The notes beneath the pieces are model-generated. The model was not told where the DNA came from. It did not search any database and saw only the letters and a program-made list of their open reading frames with translations. A program made the position numbers and the translations under genes. From Flavobacterium sp. CBA20B-1 (lineage in GTDB: Bacteria; Bacteroidota; Bacteroidia; Flavobacteriales; Flavobacteriaceae), in contig NZ_CP092370.1 of the NCBI RefSeq assembly GCF_028473145.1, positions 1,736,001 through 1,800,000 on the forward strand: a stretch of 64,000 bases of DNA, in the 5' to 3' direction. This document shows, one piece after another, positions 40,813-50,163 of the stretch. Each line of letters starts with the position of its first letter. Position 1 is the stretch's first letter.

Positions 40813-43620
40813 ATGAAAAAAATACAATCCATACTTGCTTTGGTCTTTTTGCTGTTATCAATCCACAGTTTTGCACAAAACATTCAACTGAAAGGAAAGG
40901 TTACCAACGAAAAAAAAGAACCAATTACCGATTTAACGGTGTATCTATCCAAAGTAAAAGATTCTACATTAATCCAATATGCTACTACCGATGCTTTGGG
41001 CAGTTTTGCTATGGATTTAAAAGCGGTGGAAGAACCCTCTTTCCTCACTTTTTCAATCATTGGTTTTAAGGATAAAATCGAAAAATTTGACCAATTAAAT
41101 CAATCAAAAGATTTAGGAGAAATCGTAATGACAACCGATTCGGACTTGCTTTCGGAAATTGTGATTGTGACCGATGCTCCGATTCGGGTAAAAAACGATA
41201 CATTGGAATTCAACGCTTCATCGTTTAAAGTACGCCCAGATGCCAATGTGGAAGCATTGCTGAAAGAATTACCTGGCGTAGAAATTGATGCCAACAAAAA
41301 AATAACGGTAAACGGAAAAGAAGTAAGCCAAATTTTGGTAAACGGCAAACCATTTTTTAATACCGACGGAAGCATTGCCTTGCAAAATTTACCTGCCGAT
41401 TTAATTAAAAAAGTTCAAGTTACCGACTTTAAAACCAAAAGTGAAGAATTTTCGGGCAGAAAAGCAAAAAGCGACAACGCCAGCATTAACCTTACCATAG
41501 ACGATGATAAAAACAAAGGTTTAATGGCGAAATTAAGTGCAGGTATAGGAAGCATTATTGATGACAGCAACCGATACGAAAGCAGCGGTTTGATTAATTA
41601 TTTTCAAGGAAATCGGAAAATTTCGGTTTTAGCATCGAGCAACAACATCAATTCTGAAGGTTTTTCTATGGATGAATTGTTTGATAATATGGGCGGCGGT
41701 CGCAGTCAGTTTTTAAGTTTTGGAAGTCGTTCAGGCGGTCCATTTGGCTTTGGAAGCGGCACCGGAATTACACGAACCCACATGGCTGGTTTTAACTATT
41801 CAGATCAATTTTTTGAAGATTTGGAAACCAATGCCAGTTATTATTTTAAAGATACCCAAAACAAAAACAACAACCGCTCACGTGTTATCAATTTGTTGCC
41901 CGATGGCGATTTTATCACCGAATCGGTATCACAACGTTTAAACAACAACACCAACCACAATGCAGATCTTCGGTTAGAATATAAACTAAACCCTAGTACT
42001 AAAATATTTGTGAGCCCGGTTATCACGGCAAACACCAATGAATTGGCATCAAACAGCACCTCAGCATCTACCGACGGCGAGGGAAATTTATTGAATGAAA
42101 ACACCGAAAAATCGTTTTCAACAACCGATAGTTTCACTTTTAAAAACGCAATAGAATTCAACAAAAAGTTTAATGACAAAGGAAAAAACCTCAGCGTAAC
42201 GCTCGAAAACGACCATTCTAAAACAACCGGCTTGGGCAATACCAACTCTGCAACGCTGTTTTATCAAGACGAACGCCCAAATGATATTCGTAACCAAGAA
42301 GAACAATCGAGAAGCACTGATGATATATATAGTATCACCACAGAATATTCTCAACCTATTAGCGAAAAAGCGTTTATTGATTTTGGTTACACCTTTGAAC
42401 ACAACAACCAAACAGACCGACTGAACACGTTTAATTTTAACGAAAGCACCAATACTTTTACCGATTTTAACGACCGATTGTCTAATGAAACCCATACCAA
42501 TATTGTAACCAATACACCTTATGTGGGCATGAACTTTAATTCAGACAAAATAGATTGGTTTGTGAATTCTGGAGTGAATATCGCCAATTTCAACGCATCT
42601 GCTTTTTATATGAACAACAATTATTCGGTAGATAGAAAATTTGTAGCACCTTACATTCGCAGTAATTTTAGATACAAATTAGACAAAAGCAAAAATTTTA
42701 ATGTGGGATACAACTACAATGTAAACAACCCCAATGCAACCCAAATTTTGCCTTACGAACGCTTAAACGATCCTTTGCAAACCTTTATTGGAAATGAAAA
42801 TTTAGATCAGGTGCGCTATCACTCGTTGCGTTTAGGTTTTAGAAATTACAATTTTCAATTGCGCTCGGGATGGAGTGTTTTTCTAAACGGAAGCTATTAC
42901 GACTCACAAATTGTTTCGTTTACGCTTTTCGATGAAAACCGCAAGCGTACCACTACTTATGAAAACGTTGCGGGTGCTTTTAACGCCAATTTGTTTTTTC
43001 ATTGGAACAAATCGCACAAATTCAACGAACACACCATTCGCTACGGAACAGGCACGCAACTTTCGTTAGACAAACAAAAGGGGTTTGCAAACGGCGTGTT
43101 GTATGATGCAAACGGTTTCACATTTACGCCAAACATCTATGGTTCTTGGGATTACGGCGAATTGTTTACCATAGCTCCTTCTTACAATGTATCGTTTAAC
43201 AACACCAAATACACCAATTTTCAACTGCAAGAAACAAGTTTTGTGCGCCACAATTTAATGTTGCAAACAACGACCTATTGGCCTGAAAATTTCACTTGGG
43301 GAAATGATTTCAGCTACACGTACAACAGCAATATTGCACCAGGTTTTCAAAGAGATTTCTTTTTGTGGAACACTGCCATTTCGTATACATTCTTGAATAA
43401 AGCATTAACTGCAAAAGTGAAAGTGTACGATTTGTTGAATCAGAATATCGGAACATCAAGAACTATTAGCCCCACAGCAATTATCGATCAGGAAAATACC
43501 GTTTTAGAACGATACGTAATGTTTTCGGTCACATGGAAATTCAACCAGTTTGGAAATTCATCAAACAACAGAAATCGCGGCAGTCGCATGATGATGCCAG
43601 GCAGAATGCGGGAATTGTAA
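40813..43620 (+). CDS. Outer-membrane beta-barrel protein with N-terminal carboxypeptidase-like domain (paralogue 1)
   Basis: 935 residues. Signal peptide to SFAQ, a CarboxypepD_reg-like domain (KGKVTNEKKEPITDLTVYLS), a TonB-plug-like region (LLKELPGVEIDANKKITVNG, ILVNGKPFF), then a long barrel and a Gly/Arg/Met-rich tail. It matches the OMP_b-brl_3 / TonB-receptor-like family of Bacteroidetes, whose substrates are usually unknown. The downstream gene at 43733 is a clear paralogue from a tandem duplication. A terminator separates them, so each has its own transcript. Confidence 0.85.
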   Translation: MKKIQSILALVFLLLSIHSFAQNIQLKGKVTNEKKEPITDLTVYLSKVKDSTLIQYATTDALGSFAMDLKAVEEPSFLTFSIIGFKDKIEKFDQLNQSKDLGEIVMTTDSDLLSEIVIVTDAPIRVKNDTLEFNASSFKVRPDANVEALLKELPGVEIDANKKITVNGKEVSQILVNGKPFFNTDGSIALQNLPADLIKKVQVTDFKTKSEEFSGRKAKSDNASINLTIDDDKNKGLMAKLSAGIGSIIDDSNRYESSGLINYFQGNRKISVLASSNNINSEGFSMDELFDNMGGGRSQFLSFGSRSGGPFGFGSGTGITRTHMAGFNYSDQFFEDLETNASYYFKDTQNKNNNRSRVINLLPDGDFITESVSQRLNNNTNHNADLRLEYKLNPSTKIFVSPVITANTNELASNSTSASTDGEGNLLNENTEKSFSTTDSFTFKNAIEFNKKFNDKGKNLSVTLENDHSKTTGLGNTNSATLFYQDERPNDIRNQEEQSRSTDDIYSITTEYSQPISEKAFIDFGYTFEHNNQTDRLNTFNFNESTNTFTDFNDRLSNETHTNIVTNTPYVGMNFNSDKIDWFVNSGVNIANFNASAFYMNNNYSVDRKFVAPYIRSNFRYKLDKSKNFNVGYNYNVNNPNATQILPYERLNDPLQTFIGNENLDQVRYHSLRLGFRNYNFQLRSGWSVFLNGSYYDSQIVSFTLFDENRKRTTTYENVAGAFNANLFFHWNKSHKFNEHTIRYGTGTQLSLDKQKGFANGVLYDANGFTFTPNIYGSWDYGELFTIAPSYNVSFNNTKYTNFQLQETSFVRHNLMLQTTTYWPENFTWGNDFSYTYNSNIAPGFQRDFFLWNTAISYTFLNKALTAKVKVYDLLNQNIGTSRTISPTAIIDQENTVLERYVMFSVTWKFNQFGNSSNNRNRGSRMMMPGRMREL

Positions 43621-43645
43621 ATTAATCCGTATCTTTAAAAATGTT

Positions 43646-43680
43646 AAAAGTGTGTGAAAATATTTCGCACACTTTTTTTT
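43646..43680 (+). terminator. Rho-independent terminator between the barrel paralogues
   Basis: A stem of about 14 bp (AAAGTGTGTGAAA / TTTCGCACACTTT, one G-T pair) with a 3-base loop, followed by T8. It sits 26 bp after the first paralogue. Confidence 0.85.
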
Positions 43681-43732
43681 GCACACTTTTTTTAACACTT
43701 TTGCGTTAACTCTACATTTAATTGAAACATTT

Positions 43733-46507
43733 ATGAAACATCTTTTAGCCATTTGCGCCCTCTTGTGTAGTACGTTTTTATATGCACAAAAAATAGAAGT
43801 AAAAGGAAAAATCACCACCGTTGAAAAAAAACCCATTGAAGCAGCAACGGTTTACCTATCCACTGTAAAAGATTCCACTTTAATTGATTATACCATTACC
43901 GATATTTCGGGCGATTTTTCAATTCCGATAAAAAAAACAAACGAACCTCTTTTCTTAACGGTTTCCTATTTGGGCTACGAAGATTATGCTAAAAAATTAG
44001 AAGATTTAAAAGAATCTTTGAATTTAGGAACCATTTCGTTGCAAACCGCCAGCGATGTGTTAGATGAATTGGTAATTACAACCGATGCCGCACCCATTCG
44101 GGTAAAAAAAGACACCTTAGAGTTCAATGCTGCTTCATTCAAAGTGCGACCAGATGCTACTGTAAAAGAGCTTTTGGAGCAGTTACCTGGTGTGGAGGTA
44201 GATGTGGACGGTAAAATAAAGGTAAACGGCAAGGAAGTGAACAATGTTCTAGTAAACGGAAAACCATTTTTTGGTGCCGATGGAAAAGTAGCTATTGAAA
44301 ATTTACCGAAAGACATCATTAATAAAGTACAAATTACCGATACCAAAACCAAAGAAGAAAAAATTACAGGCTCTAAAGCCACAAGCGACTCCAAAACCAT
44401 TAATCTTACCATTGATGAAGACAAAAACAAAGGTCTTTTTGGTAGATTTATTGCCGGATATGGAACAGATGACCGGTACGAATCATCGCTCTTATTCAAT
44501 TATTTTAAAAATGATTTTAAGATTAGCGTTTTGGGTTCGTCTAACAATATCAATTCTCAAGGTTTTTCAACCAACGAAATCATGGATAATATGTCGGGTG
44601 GCAGAAACAGTTACTCTACATGGAGCGACGATGGATCGTTCTCTATCAACGGTTTCGCTTTTGGTGGTCAGAAAGGAATCAGCCAAACCGATATGATTGG
44701 GGTAAACTACAGCGATAATTGGGGCAAAAAAAATAAAGTGAGTATGAACTATCTTTTTAACGAGGTAGAAAACAACAACGAAAACAAATCTCGCATTGAA
44801 AATCTGCTTCCCAATAATAAATTTGTTACCGAATCTACATCCGACCTTAAATCGAAATCGGCCAACCACACCTTCAATTACGATATTGAAATGGAATTGG
44901 ATTCTCTAACAACACTTACAATAGTTCCTATTTTAAAAAGAGGCATCAGCACCAATCGAACCAATAGCGCAAGCGAAACTAGAAATGAATTGGGTGCCCT
45001 TTTAAACCAATCAAATAGCAAAGATTTTTTAAACGTGGATACTTACAGTTTTGAAAACGAATTGCTAATTGCACGCCGATTTAAAAGAAAAGGAAGAAGC
45101 ATTAGTTTAGGTTTAGAAAACAGAAACACGAACAACGAAACCTATCAGTTAAAGAATTCAGCGGCTCTTTTCTTTCAATCACAAGCTGCAGATGATATTC
45201 GAAACCAAGAAATACAGTCCACAAAACATACCGATGAATATACCATTAACGCCGTTTACCGAGAGCCTATTAACAACACTCAATCCTTAATATTCAGATA
45301 TACATCAACTTGGACAAACGAATATCAAGGCAGAGGTACTTTTGATTTTAATAATATGAGCAATGACTTTTCTGTTTTTAACGATTTACTTTCGTTTTCA
45401 AATAGTTTAAAAGGTACACGAGTGGCTCCTAGTGTTGGCTATCAAATCAATACGGATAAAGTGTGGTTTAATTTATCGGCAGGAACTACTTTTAACAACT
45501 ACGATGTATCTTCCTTTTATAACAACGTTCATTATTTAAACAACAGATTTGATATTTTGCCAAAAATCAATGCAAGTACCAGTATCGAAGTTGGAAAATC
45601 AAAACGAGTTTATGCCAATTATTCTTACAACGAAAGCAGCCCTTTTTTAAATCAATTGTTAGAATACGAAGATTTATCCAATCCGTTATTTATATCAAAA
45701 GGAAACAAAGATTTGCAAACTTCCCAAGAACATAGTATCTATCTTAATTTCAACAACTATGATTGGCAATCCCGATCGGGTTATTATGCATATGCCGGAG
45801 GTTCCTATAACCCACGCTCAACGGGAACTACGCAATCGTTTGATGAAAATTTCGTGGCGAGATCGAGCTTCATAAATGTATATGACACCTATAATTATTG
45901 GTCGGGAATTAGTTATAACAAAAGTTATAATTTAACCGATAAAAACAAATTGTCTATAAGTGCGGGGTTCAATGTAGATGGTGATTTGAACAAAGGATCT
46001 TTAAACGAAGTGGCTTACACAGCAAATAGAACCAGTTTTGGTCCAAGAGTGAATGTCACTTTAGATTTTGATAAGAAATTAACCATTCAACCCAGCTATA
46101 CCTATAGCATTGACAAAACCAATTATAAGAATTTCACCATTGATCAAGCCAATTTTTTCAGGCACAAAGCAGGTTTAATGATTACGTCATACATGCCTAA
46201 AAATGTTGTCTTTGGAAGCGATGTAATGTACCAATACAACTCTAACCTTTCCAGCGCTTTCAGAAAAGATTTCTTGCTTTGGAATGCCAGTTTAGGTTAC
46301 AACTTTTTTAACGAACGTTTTTTGGCGAAAGTAAAAGTATATGATATTTTAAATCAAAACCAAAGCATTCGAAGAATTGTTTCACCAACAACTATTTCAG
46401 ACACGCAAGACACCATTTTAAGACAATATGTAATGTTTTCTTTAACCTACAAACTGGAACGATTTGCAGGAAAAAAGAAAAGCAACCACTTCATAATTGA
46501 AGAGTGA
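43733..46507 (+). CDS. Outer-membrane beta-barrel protein with N-terminal carboxypeptidase-like domain (paralogue 2)
   Basis: The ATG at 43733 was chosen because it begins the signal peptide (HLLAICALLCSTFLYAQ); the longer frame from 43679 starts inside the terminator. 924 residues with the same domain order as the previous gene: KGKITTVEKKPIEAATVYLS, then LLEQLPGVEVDVDGKIKVNG, VLVNGKPFFGADGKVAIENL and a barrel ending with RFAGKKK. High similarity in the plug and divergence in the barrel loops suggest specialisation for different ligands. It ends at a bidirectional terminator. Confidence 0.85.
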   Translation: MKHLLAICALLCSTFLYAQKIEVKGKITTVEKKPIEAATVYLSTVKDSTLIDYTITDISGDFSIPIKKTNEPLFLTVSYLGYEDYAKKLEDLKESLNLGTISLQTASDVLDELVITTDAAPIRVKKDTLEFNAASFKVRPDATVKELLEQLPGVEVDVDGKIKVNGKEVNNVLVNGKPFFGADGKVAIENLPKDIINKVQITDTKTKEEKITGSKATSDSKTINLTIDEDKNKGLFGRFIAGYGTDDRYESSLLFNYFKNDFKISVLGSSNNINSQGFSTNEIMDNMSGGRNSYSTWSDDGSFSINGFAFGGQKGISQTDMIGVNYSDNWGKKNKVSMNYLFNEVENNNENKSRIENLLPNNKFVTESTSDLKSKSANHTFNYDIEMELDSLTTLTIVPILKRGISTNRTNSASETRNELGALLNQSNSKDFLNVDTYSFENELLIARRFKRKGRSISLGLENRNTNNETYQLKNSAALFFQSQAADDIRNQEIQSTKHTDEYTINAVYREPINNTQSLIFRYTSTWTNEYQGRGTFDFNNMSNDFSVFNDLLSFSNSLKGTRVAPSVGYQINTDKVWFNLSAGTTFNNYDVSSFYNNVHYLNNRFDILPKINASTSIEVGKSKRVYANYSYNESSPFLNQLLEYEDLSNPLFISKGNKDLQTSQEHSIYLNFNNYDWQSRSGYYAYAGGSYNPRSTGTTQSFDENFVARSSFINVYDTYNYWSGISYNKSYNLTDKNKLSISAGFNVDGDLNKGSLNEVAYTANRTSFGPRVNVTLDFDKKLTIQPSYTYSIDKTNYKNFTIDQANFFRHKAGLMITSYMPKNVVFGSDVMYQYNSNLSSAFRKDFLLWNASLGYNFFNERFLAKVKVYDILNQNQSIRRIVSPTTISDTQDTILRQYVMFSLTYKLERFAGKKKSNHFIIEE

Positions 46508-46520
46508 TAAAGCAAAATTG

Positions 46521-46562
46521 AAAAAGCCCCAAAAAGTAAGTTACTCTTTGGGGCTTTTTTTT
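46521..46562. terminator. Bidirectional terminator
   Basis: AAAAAGCCCCAAA pairs with TTTGGGGCTTTTT around a roughly 14-base loop and serves both the barrel gene (+) and hemL (-), which converge here. Confidence 0.88.
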
Positions 46563-47841
46563 ATATTGTGGCTTCGTTGATTGCTTGTATGGTTTCGTCT
46601 AAATCTTCATACGATAACGCATCGGTAATAAACCAAGTTTCATAGCTTGATGGTGCAATATAAATACCGCGCTCTAACAAATCGTGAAAGAATTTTCTAA
46701 ATTCAGGTGTATCGGCTTTTGAAGCATCTTCGTAATTTTCAACATGGTTTTCACAGAAGAAAATCGAAATCATAGAACCTACCCTATTTATAGTGAACGT
46801 TTTGTTGTTGGCTGTTAAAACCTTACGAATACCCGTTTCTAAATACGCTGTTTTTGCTTCTAATCTGTTGAATAATTCGGTATCGTTATTAATTGCCTGC
46901 AACATCGCTAAACCAGCCGCCATTGCCAACGGATTTCCCGATAATGTTCCTGCTTGATAAACCGGTCCAACTGGTGCCAAATAATCCATAATTTCTGCGC
47001 GGGCAGCAAATGCACCAACAGGCAAACCGCCACCAATTACTTTTCCAAAGCAAACAATATCTGCTTGTACGTTAAACAACTCTTGTGCGCCACCTTTTGC
47101 CAAGCGAAAACCCGTCATCACTTCATCAAAAATCAACAACGTTCCGTTTTTATCGCAAATCGCTCTTAATTCTTGAAGAAAATTATTCACAGGCGGCACA
47201 CAGCCCATATTTCCTGCAACCGGTTCAATGATAATCGCTGCAATTTCATTTTTATTGGCCTCAAACAATTCCTTTACAGAATTCAAATCGTTGAAATTTG
47301 CCAACAAAGTATCTTGTGCAGTTCCTTTGGTAACTCCAGGGCTTGAAGGCACGCCAAATGTTGATAAACCACTGCCTGCCGCTATTAAAAACGAATCGGA
47401 ATGTCCGTGATAACAACCGCGAAATTTGATGATTTTTTCTCGTTTAGTATATCCTCTTGCCAAGCGAACCGCACTCATACATGCTTCGGTTCCCGAGTTT
47501 ACAAATCGAATTTTATCGATATTCGGCACCATTGAAACAGCCAGTTTAGCAATTTCAGTTTCAATGGCGGTAGGCGTACCAAACGATGTGCCCAACTTGG
47601 TTTTTTCAATCACCGCATCAACAACTGGTTGGTATGCATGACCCAAAATCATTGGTCCCCACGAGTTGATGTAATCTATATAGCGTTTATCGTCTTCATC
47701 AAAAAGATACGCGCCAATGGCTTTTTTAATAAAAATGGGCGTTCCTCCTACCGATTTAAACGCACGAACGGGAGAATTAACTCCTCCCGGTATATATTTT
47801 ATTGCTTCAACGAATAATTCGCTGCTACGTTTGTATAACAT
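46561..47841 (-). CDS. hemL: Glutamate-1-semialdehyde 2,1-aminomutase
   Basis: Converts glutamate-1-semialdehyde to 5-aminolevulinate, the committed precursor of heme, using PLP. 426 residues, full length. Motifs: [11 protein letters not shown] at the N-terminus, [22 protein letters not shown] stretch ([16 protein letters not shown]), [11 protein letters not shown] and [15 protein letters not shown], then [17 protein letters not shown] with the PLP-binding Lys. It is the last gene of a four-gene minus-strand operon, 12 bp after the glucosaminidase gene. Confidence 0.97.
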   Translation of the reverse strand: MLYKRSSELFVEAIKYIPGGVNSPVRAFKSVGGTPIFIKKAIGAYLFDEDDKRYIDYINSWGPMILGHAYQPVVDAVIEKTKLGTSFGTPTAIETEIAKLAVSMVPNIDKIRFVNSGTEACMSAVRLARGYTKREKIIKFRGCYHGHSDSFLIAAGSGLSTFGVPSSPGVTKGTAQDTLLANFNDLNSVKELFEANKNEIAAIIIEPVAGNMGCVPPVNNFLQELRAICDKNGTLLIFDEVMTGFRLAKGGAQELFNVQADIVCFGKVIGGGLPVGAFAARAEIMDYLAPVGPVYQAGTLSGNPLAMAAGLAMLQAINNDTELFNRLEAKTAYLETGIRKVLTANNKTFTINRVGSMISIFFCENHVENYEDASKADTPEFRKFFHDLLERGIYIAPSSYETWFITDALSYEDLDETIQAINEATI

Positions 47842-47853
47842 TTATATGATTTT

Positions 47854-48771
47854 TTATTGAATTCTTATAGTTTGTCCAACCGATATGGTGTTGCTAGACA
47901 AGTTATTGATACGTTTTATTTCATCTACAGACGAGTTGAACTTTTGACAAATGCCATACAACGTATCCCCTGCTTGCACAGTGTAAGTTTGTGCTTGACC
48001 TATGAATTTTGTTGCTACAATTTCTTCTGCTTTTTTTACAGCAAACGCGTGGTTTACACCTAAAACTTTTTGATCAAACTCATACAGTTTGTAGCGTTCA
48101 ATAATATCTATTAATTTTTGTGGATAACGGGGATCGGTTGCGTATCCGGCTTTTTTCAAACCATTTGCCCACGCATGATAGTCGCTTTTATCTAATGTGA
48201 ACAAATTTTTGTAGTACACTCTATTGGCTAAAAACTCTGAATGGTCGTTGTACGAATCCATTGCCGAGGCATATTTTCTAAAACATTCATTGGCTTTATC
48301 GTCAGAGTGTGAAACGGTTTCGCCTGTCCATTCTTCTTTGCATTTAATTCCAAAATGGTTATTGGCAGTTCGGCACAATGTTCCATTTCCTGAACCCGAT
48401 TCTAAAATACCTTGTGCCAGTTTTATACTTGCAGGAATTCCGTAAATTTTCATACTTTGCATGGCGGCATCGGCATACAAATTAATATAATCTTCGATGG
48501 TGTTTTTTGAAACATGGATCTTAGAAGTGGCAACTAATGTTTCGTTTTGCTGTTTTTCAAGTAATGGTTTTGCAGGTTTTGCAGGTTTGGTTTCCGCTAT
48601 GGGTGCTTGTTCTTTTTTAACCTCTGATCGGGTTTTCACCACCACCTTTTTCTTTTTATCATCACCATTTCCGTATTCTTTGGCAATCTTTTCTCTTACT
48701 TTGGTTGAATGTGCTGCGTTGCAACTCATTAAAATCAATCCTGTAAATAGTACAGATAAAACTTTCTTCAT
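47854..48771 (-). CDS. Peptidoglycan hydrolase lipoprotein: glucosaminidase plus LysM
   Basis: 305 residues. Lipoprotein signal (LFTGLILMSC, Cys17), a Lys-rich linker, a Flgj/Mannosyl-glycoprotein endo-beta-N-acetylglucosaminidase domain (KLAQGILESGSGNGTLC, NNHFGIKCK, Glu catalytic residue in ILESG, GYATDPRYPQKL) and a C-terminal LysM domain (YTVQAGDTLYGICQKFNSSV). It cuts peptidoglycan glycan strands at the cell envelope. It overlaps the upstream PLP enzyme gene by 4 bp. Confidence 0.92.
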   Translation of the reverse strand: MKKVLSVLFTGLILMSCNAAHSTKVREKIAKEYGNGDDKKKKVVVKTRSEVKKEQAPIAETKPAKPAKPLLEKQQNETLVATSKIHVSKNTIEDYINLYADAAMQSMKIYGIPASIKLAQGILESGSGNGTLCRTANNHFGIKCKEEWTGETVSHSDDKANECFRKYASAMDSYNDHSEFLANRVYYKNLFTLDKSDYHAWANGLKKAGYATDPRYPQKLIDIIERYKLYEFDQKVLGVNHAFAVKKAEEIVATKFIGQAQTYTVQAGDTLYGICQKFNSSVDEIKRINNLSSNTISVGQTIRIQ

Positions 48772-49652
48772 ATTTCAGCGATATTAGATTGAAGTCCTTG
48801 CAAACCTCCCGTATGAATTATTAATATTTTTGAATCAGATTTAAAATAACCTTTTGATATTAAATCGATTACACCAAAAAATACTTTCGATGTATAAACA
48901 GGATCCAAAGATATTAAATATTTTTTAAAAAATTGTTTCATAAACTGTTTCAAATCATCATTTATCTTTGCGTAACCTCCAAAATGATAATCAGTTACCA
49001 AATTCCACTGGCTGTTTTTGGCGTGTTTTTTTATATCTTCTTGTAAAAAATCGCCTTTTAAAGCCGGAAACCCAATGGCTTTTTGATGCGGTTGTAAACT
49101 GTTGATGATGCCCGAAATGGTTCCACCTGTCCCTACGGCACAACAAATAATATCGAACATTTTATCTTCTGAAGTTAAAATTTCTTCACAGCCTTTTACC
49201 GCCAAATCATTGGTGCCACCTTCCGGAATCAAGTAAAAATCTCCGTATTTTTGCTTCAAATCTGCCAGATAAGCCCCGTTATTTTTCTCGCGATATTGTG
49301 TTCGGGTTACAAATTGAAACTGCATGCCGTCTTTTTCAGCTTTTTTTAATGTAGGGTTTTTGGTATATTTTTCTTGCAATTCTTCGCCACGAATCACGCC
49401 AATGGTTTCAAAGCCAAAATCACGCCCAGCTGCCGCAACAGCTGCAATGTGGTTAGAATACGCTCCGCCAAAAGTTAGCAACTTTGTAAAACCCAAACGT
49501 TTTGCTTCTTCCAAATTATATTTCAGCTTGCGGAATTTATTGCCCGATATTTCAGTGTGCAATACATCTTCTCTTTTCACATAAACCTCGATCCCAAAAT
49601 TATTCGGAATAGTTATTTTTTGGTTAAAAGATGCTTGTTGTGGCTGTATCAT
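48768..49652 (-). CDS. PLP-dependent ACC deaminase / D-cysteine desulfhydrase family enzyme
   Basis: 294 residues, fold type II. The PLP Lys lies in SGNKFRKLKYNLEEA, the Ser/Asn loop is GGAYSNHIAAVAAAG, EGGTNDLAVKG follows and CCAVGTGGTISGII is the phosphate-binding Gly loop. The family includes 1-aminocyclopropane-1-carboxylate deaminase and D-cysteine desulfhydrase; the specificity cannot be told from the motifs, and D-cysteine activity is the more common in this group. It overlaps both neighbours by 4 bp. Confidence 0.87.
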   Translation of the reverse strand: MIQPQQASFNQKITIPNNFGIEVYVKREDVLHTEISGNKFRKLKYNLEEAKRLGFTKLLTFGGAYSNHIAAVAAAGRDFGFETIGVIRGEELQEKYTKNPTLKKAEKDGMQFQFVTRTQYREKNNGAYLADLKQKYGDFYLIPEGGTNDLAVKGCEEILTSEDKMFDIICCAVGTGGTISGIINSLQPHQKAIGFPALKGDFLQEDIKKHAKNSQWNLVTDYHFGGYAKINDDLKQFMKQFFKKYLISLDPVYTSKVFFGVIDLISKGYFKSDSKILIIHTGGLQGLQSNIAEI

Positions 49653-49975
49653 AAATAATTTAAAAAAGAAAAGAATTTTCGGTTGGCAAGATAATCTGCA
49701 TTCGATTCGTTTGCATAAGCTTCTCGTTCAAAAGAGATGTTTCGGTACGCATGTCTTCGATTTCTAAACTGAATCAATCTGATAAAAAATTCAAATCCAT
49801 ACCAGATAAAAAAAGGAAGAATCAATAATTCTATCTGCTGGCGCAAATGTATCTTTTCGTGATTTACAAAGGTTTTATGTGTACGAAGATATTTTTCGCG
49901 CGCAAAAATAAACGGATAAACAGTGATCCCTGAAAAACCCTTTGGCACCCAAAATTTAGAAATGATTAATCGCAT
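49649..49975 (-). CDS. Small membrane protein with an HExxH motif
   Basis: 108 residues. NHEKIHLRQQIELL (about residues 38-51) contains HEKIH, the HExxH zinc signature, followed by an aromatic membrane segment (LILPFFIWYGFEFFIRLI) and FEREAYANESNADYL, with Glu residues suitable as a third ligand. This looks like a reduced M48/BlaR1-type gluzincin core. Proteolysis is not shown, but the arrangement is unlikely to be chance. It is the first gene of the hemL operon and overlaps the next gene by 4 bp. Confidence 0.6.
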   Translation of the reverse strand: MRLIISKFWVPKGFSGITVYPFIFAREKYLRTHKTFVNHEKIHLRQQIELLILPFFIWYGFEFFIRLIQFRNRRHAYRNISFEREAYANESNADYLANRKFFSFLNYL

Positions 49976-50163
49976 AGGGCAAATTTATTATTTTTTGTGA
50001 GATGATGGATGTATGGCGATGGATGTTTAATGAATTGATAAACATAGTTATTTTAGTTTCAATTGAAAACCGCTTAAATCACTAAAATCAAACCAATTTA
50101 TTAATTACCAAACATCTATCACACCCTCGGGAAAAACAAAAAATATTCACTAATTTTGTAATC

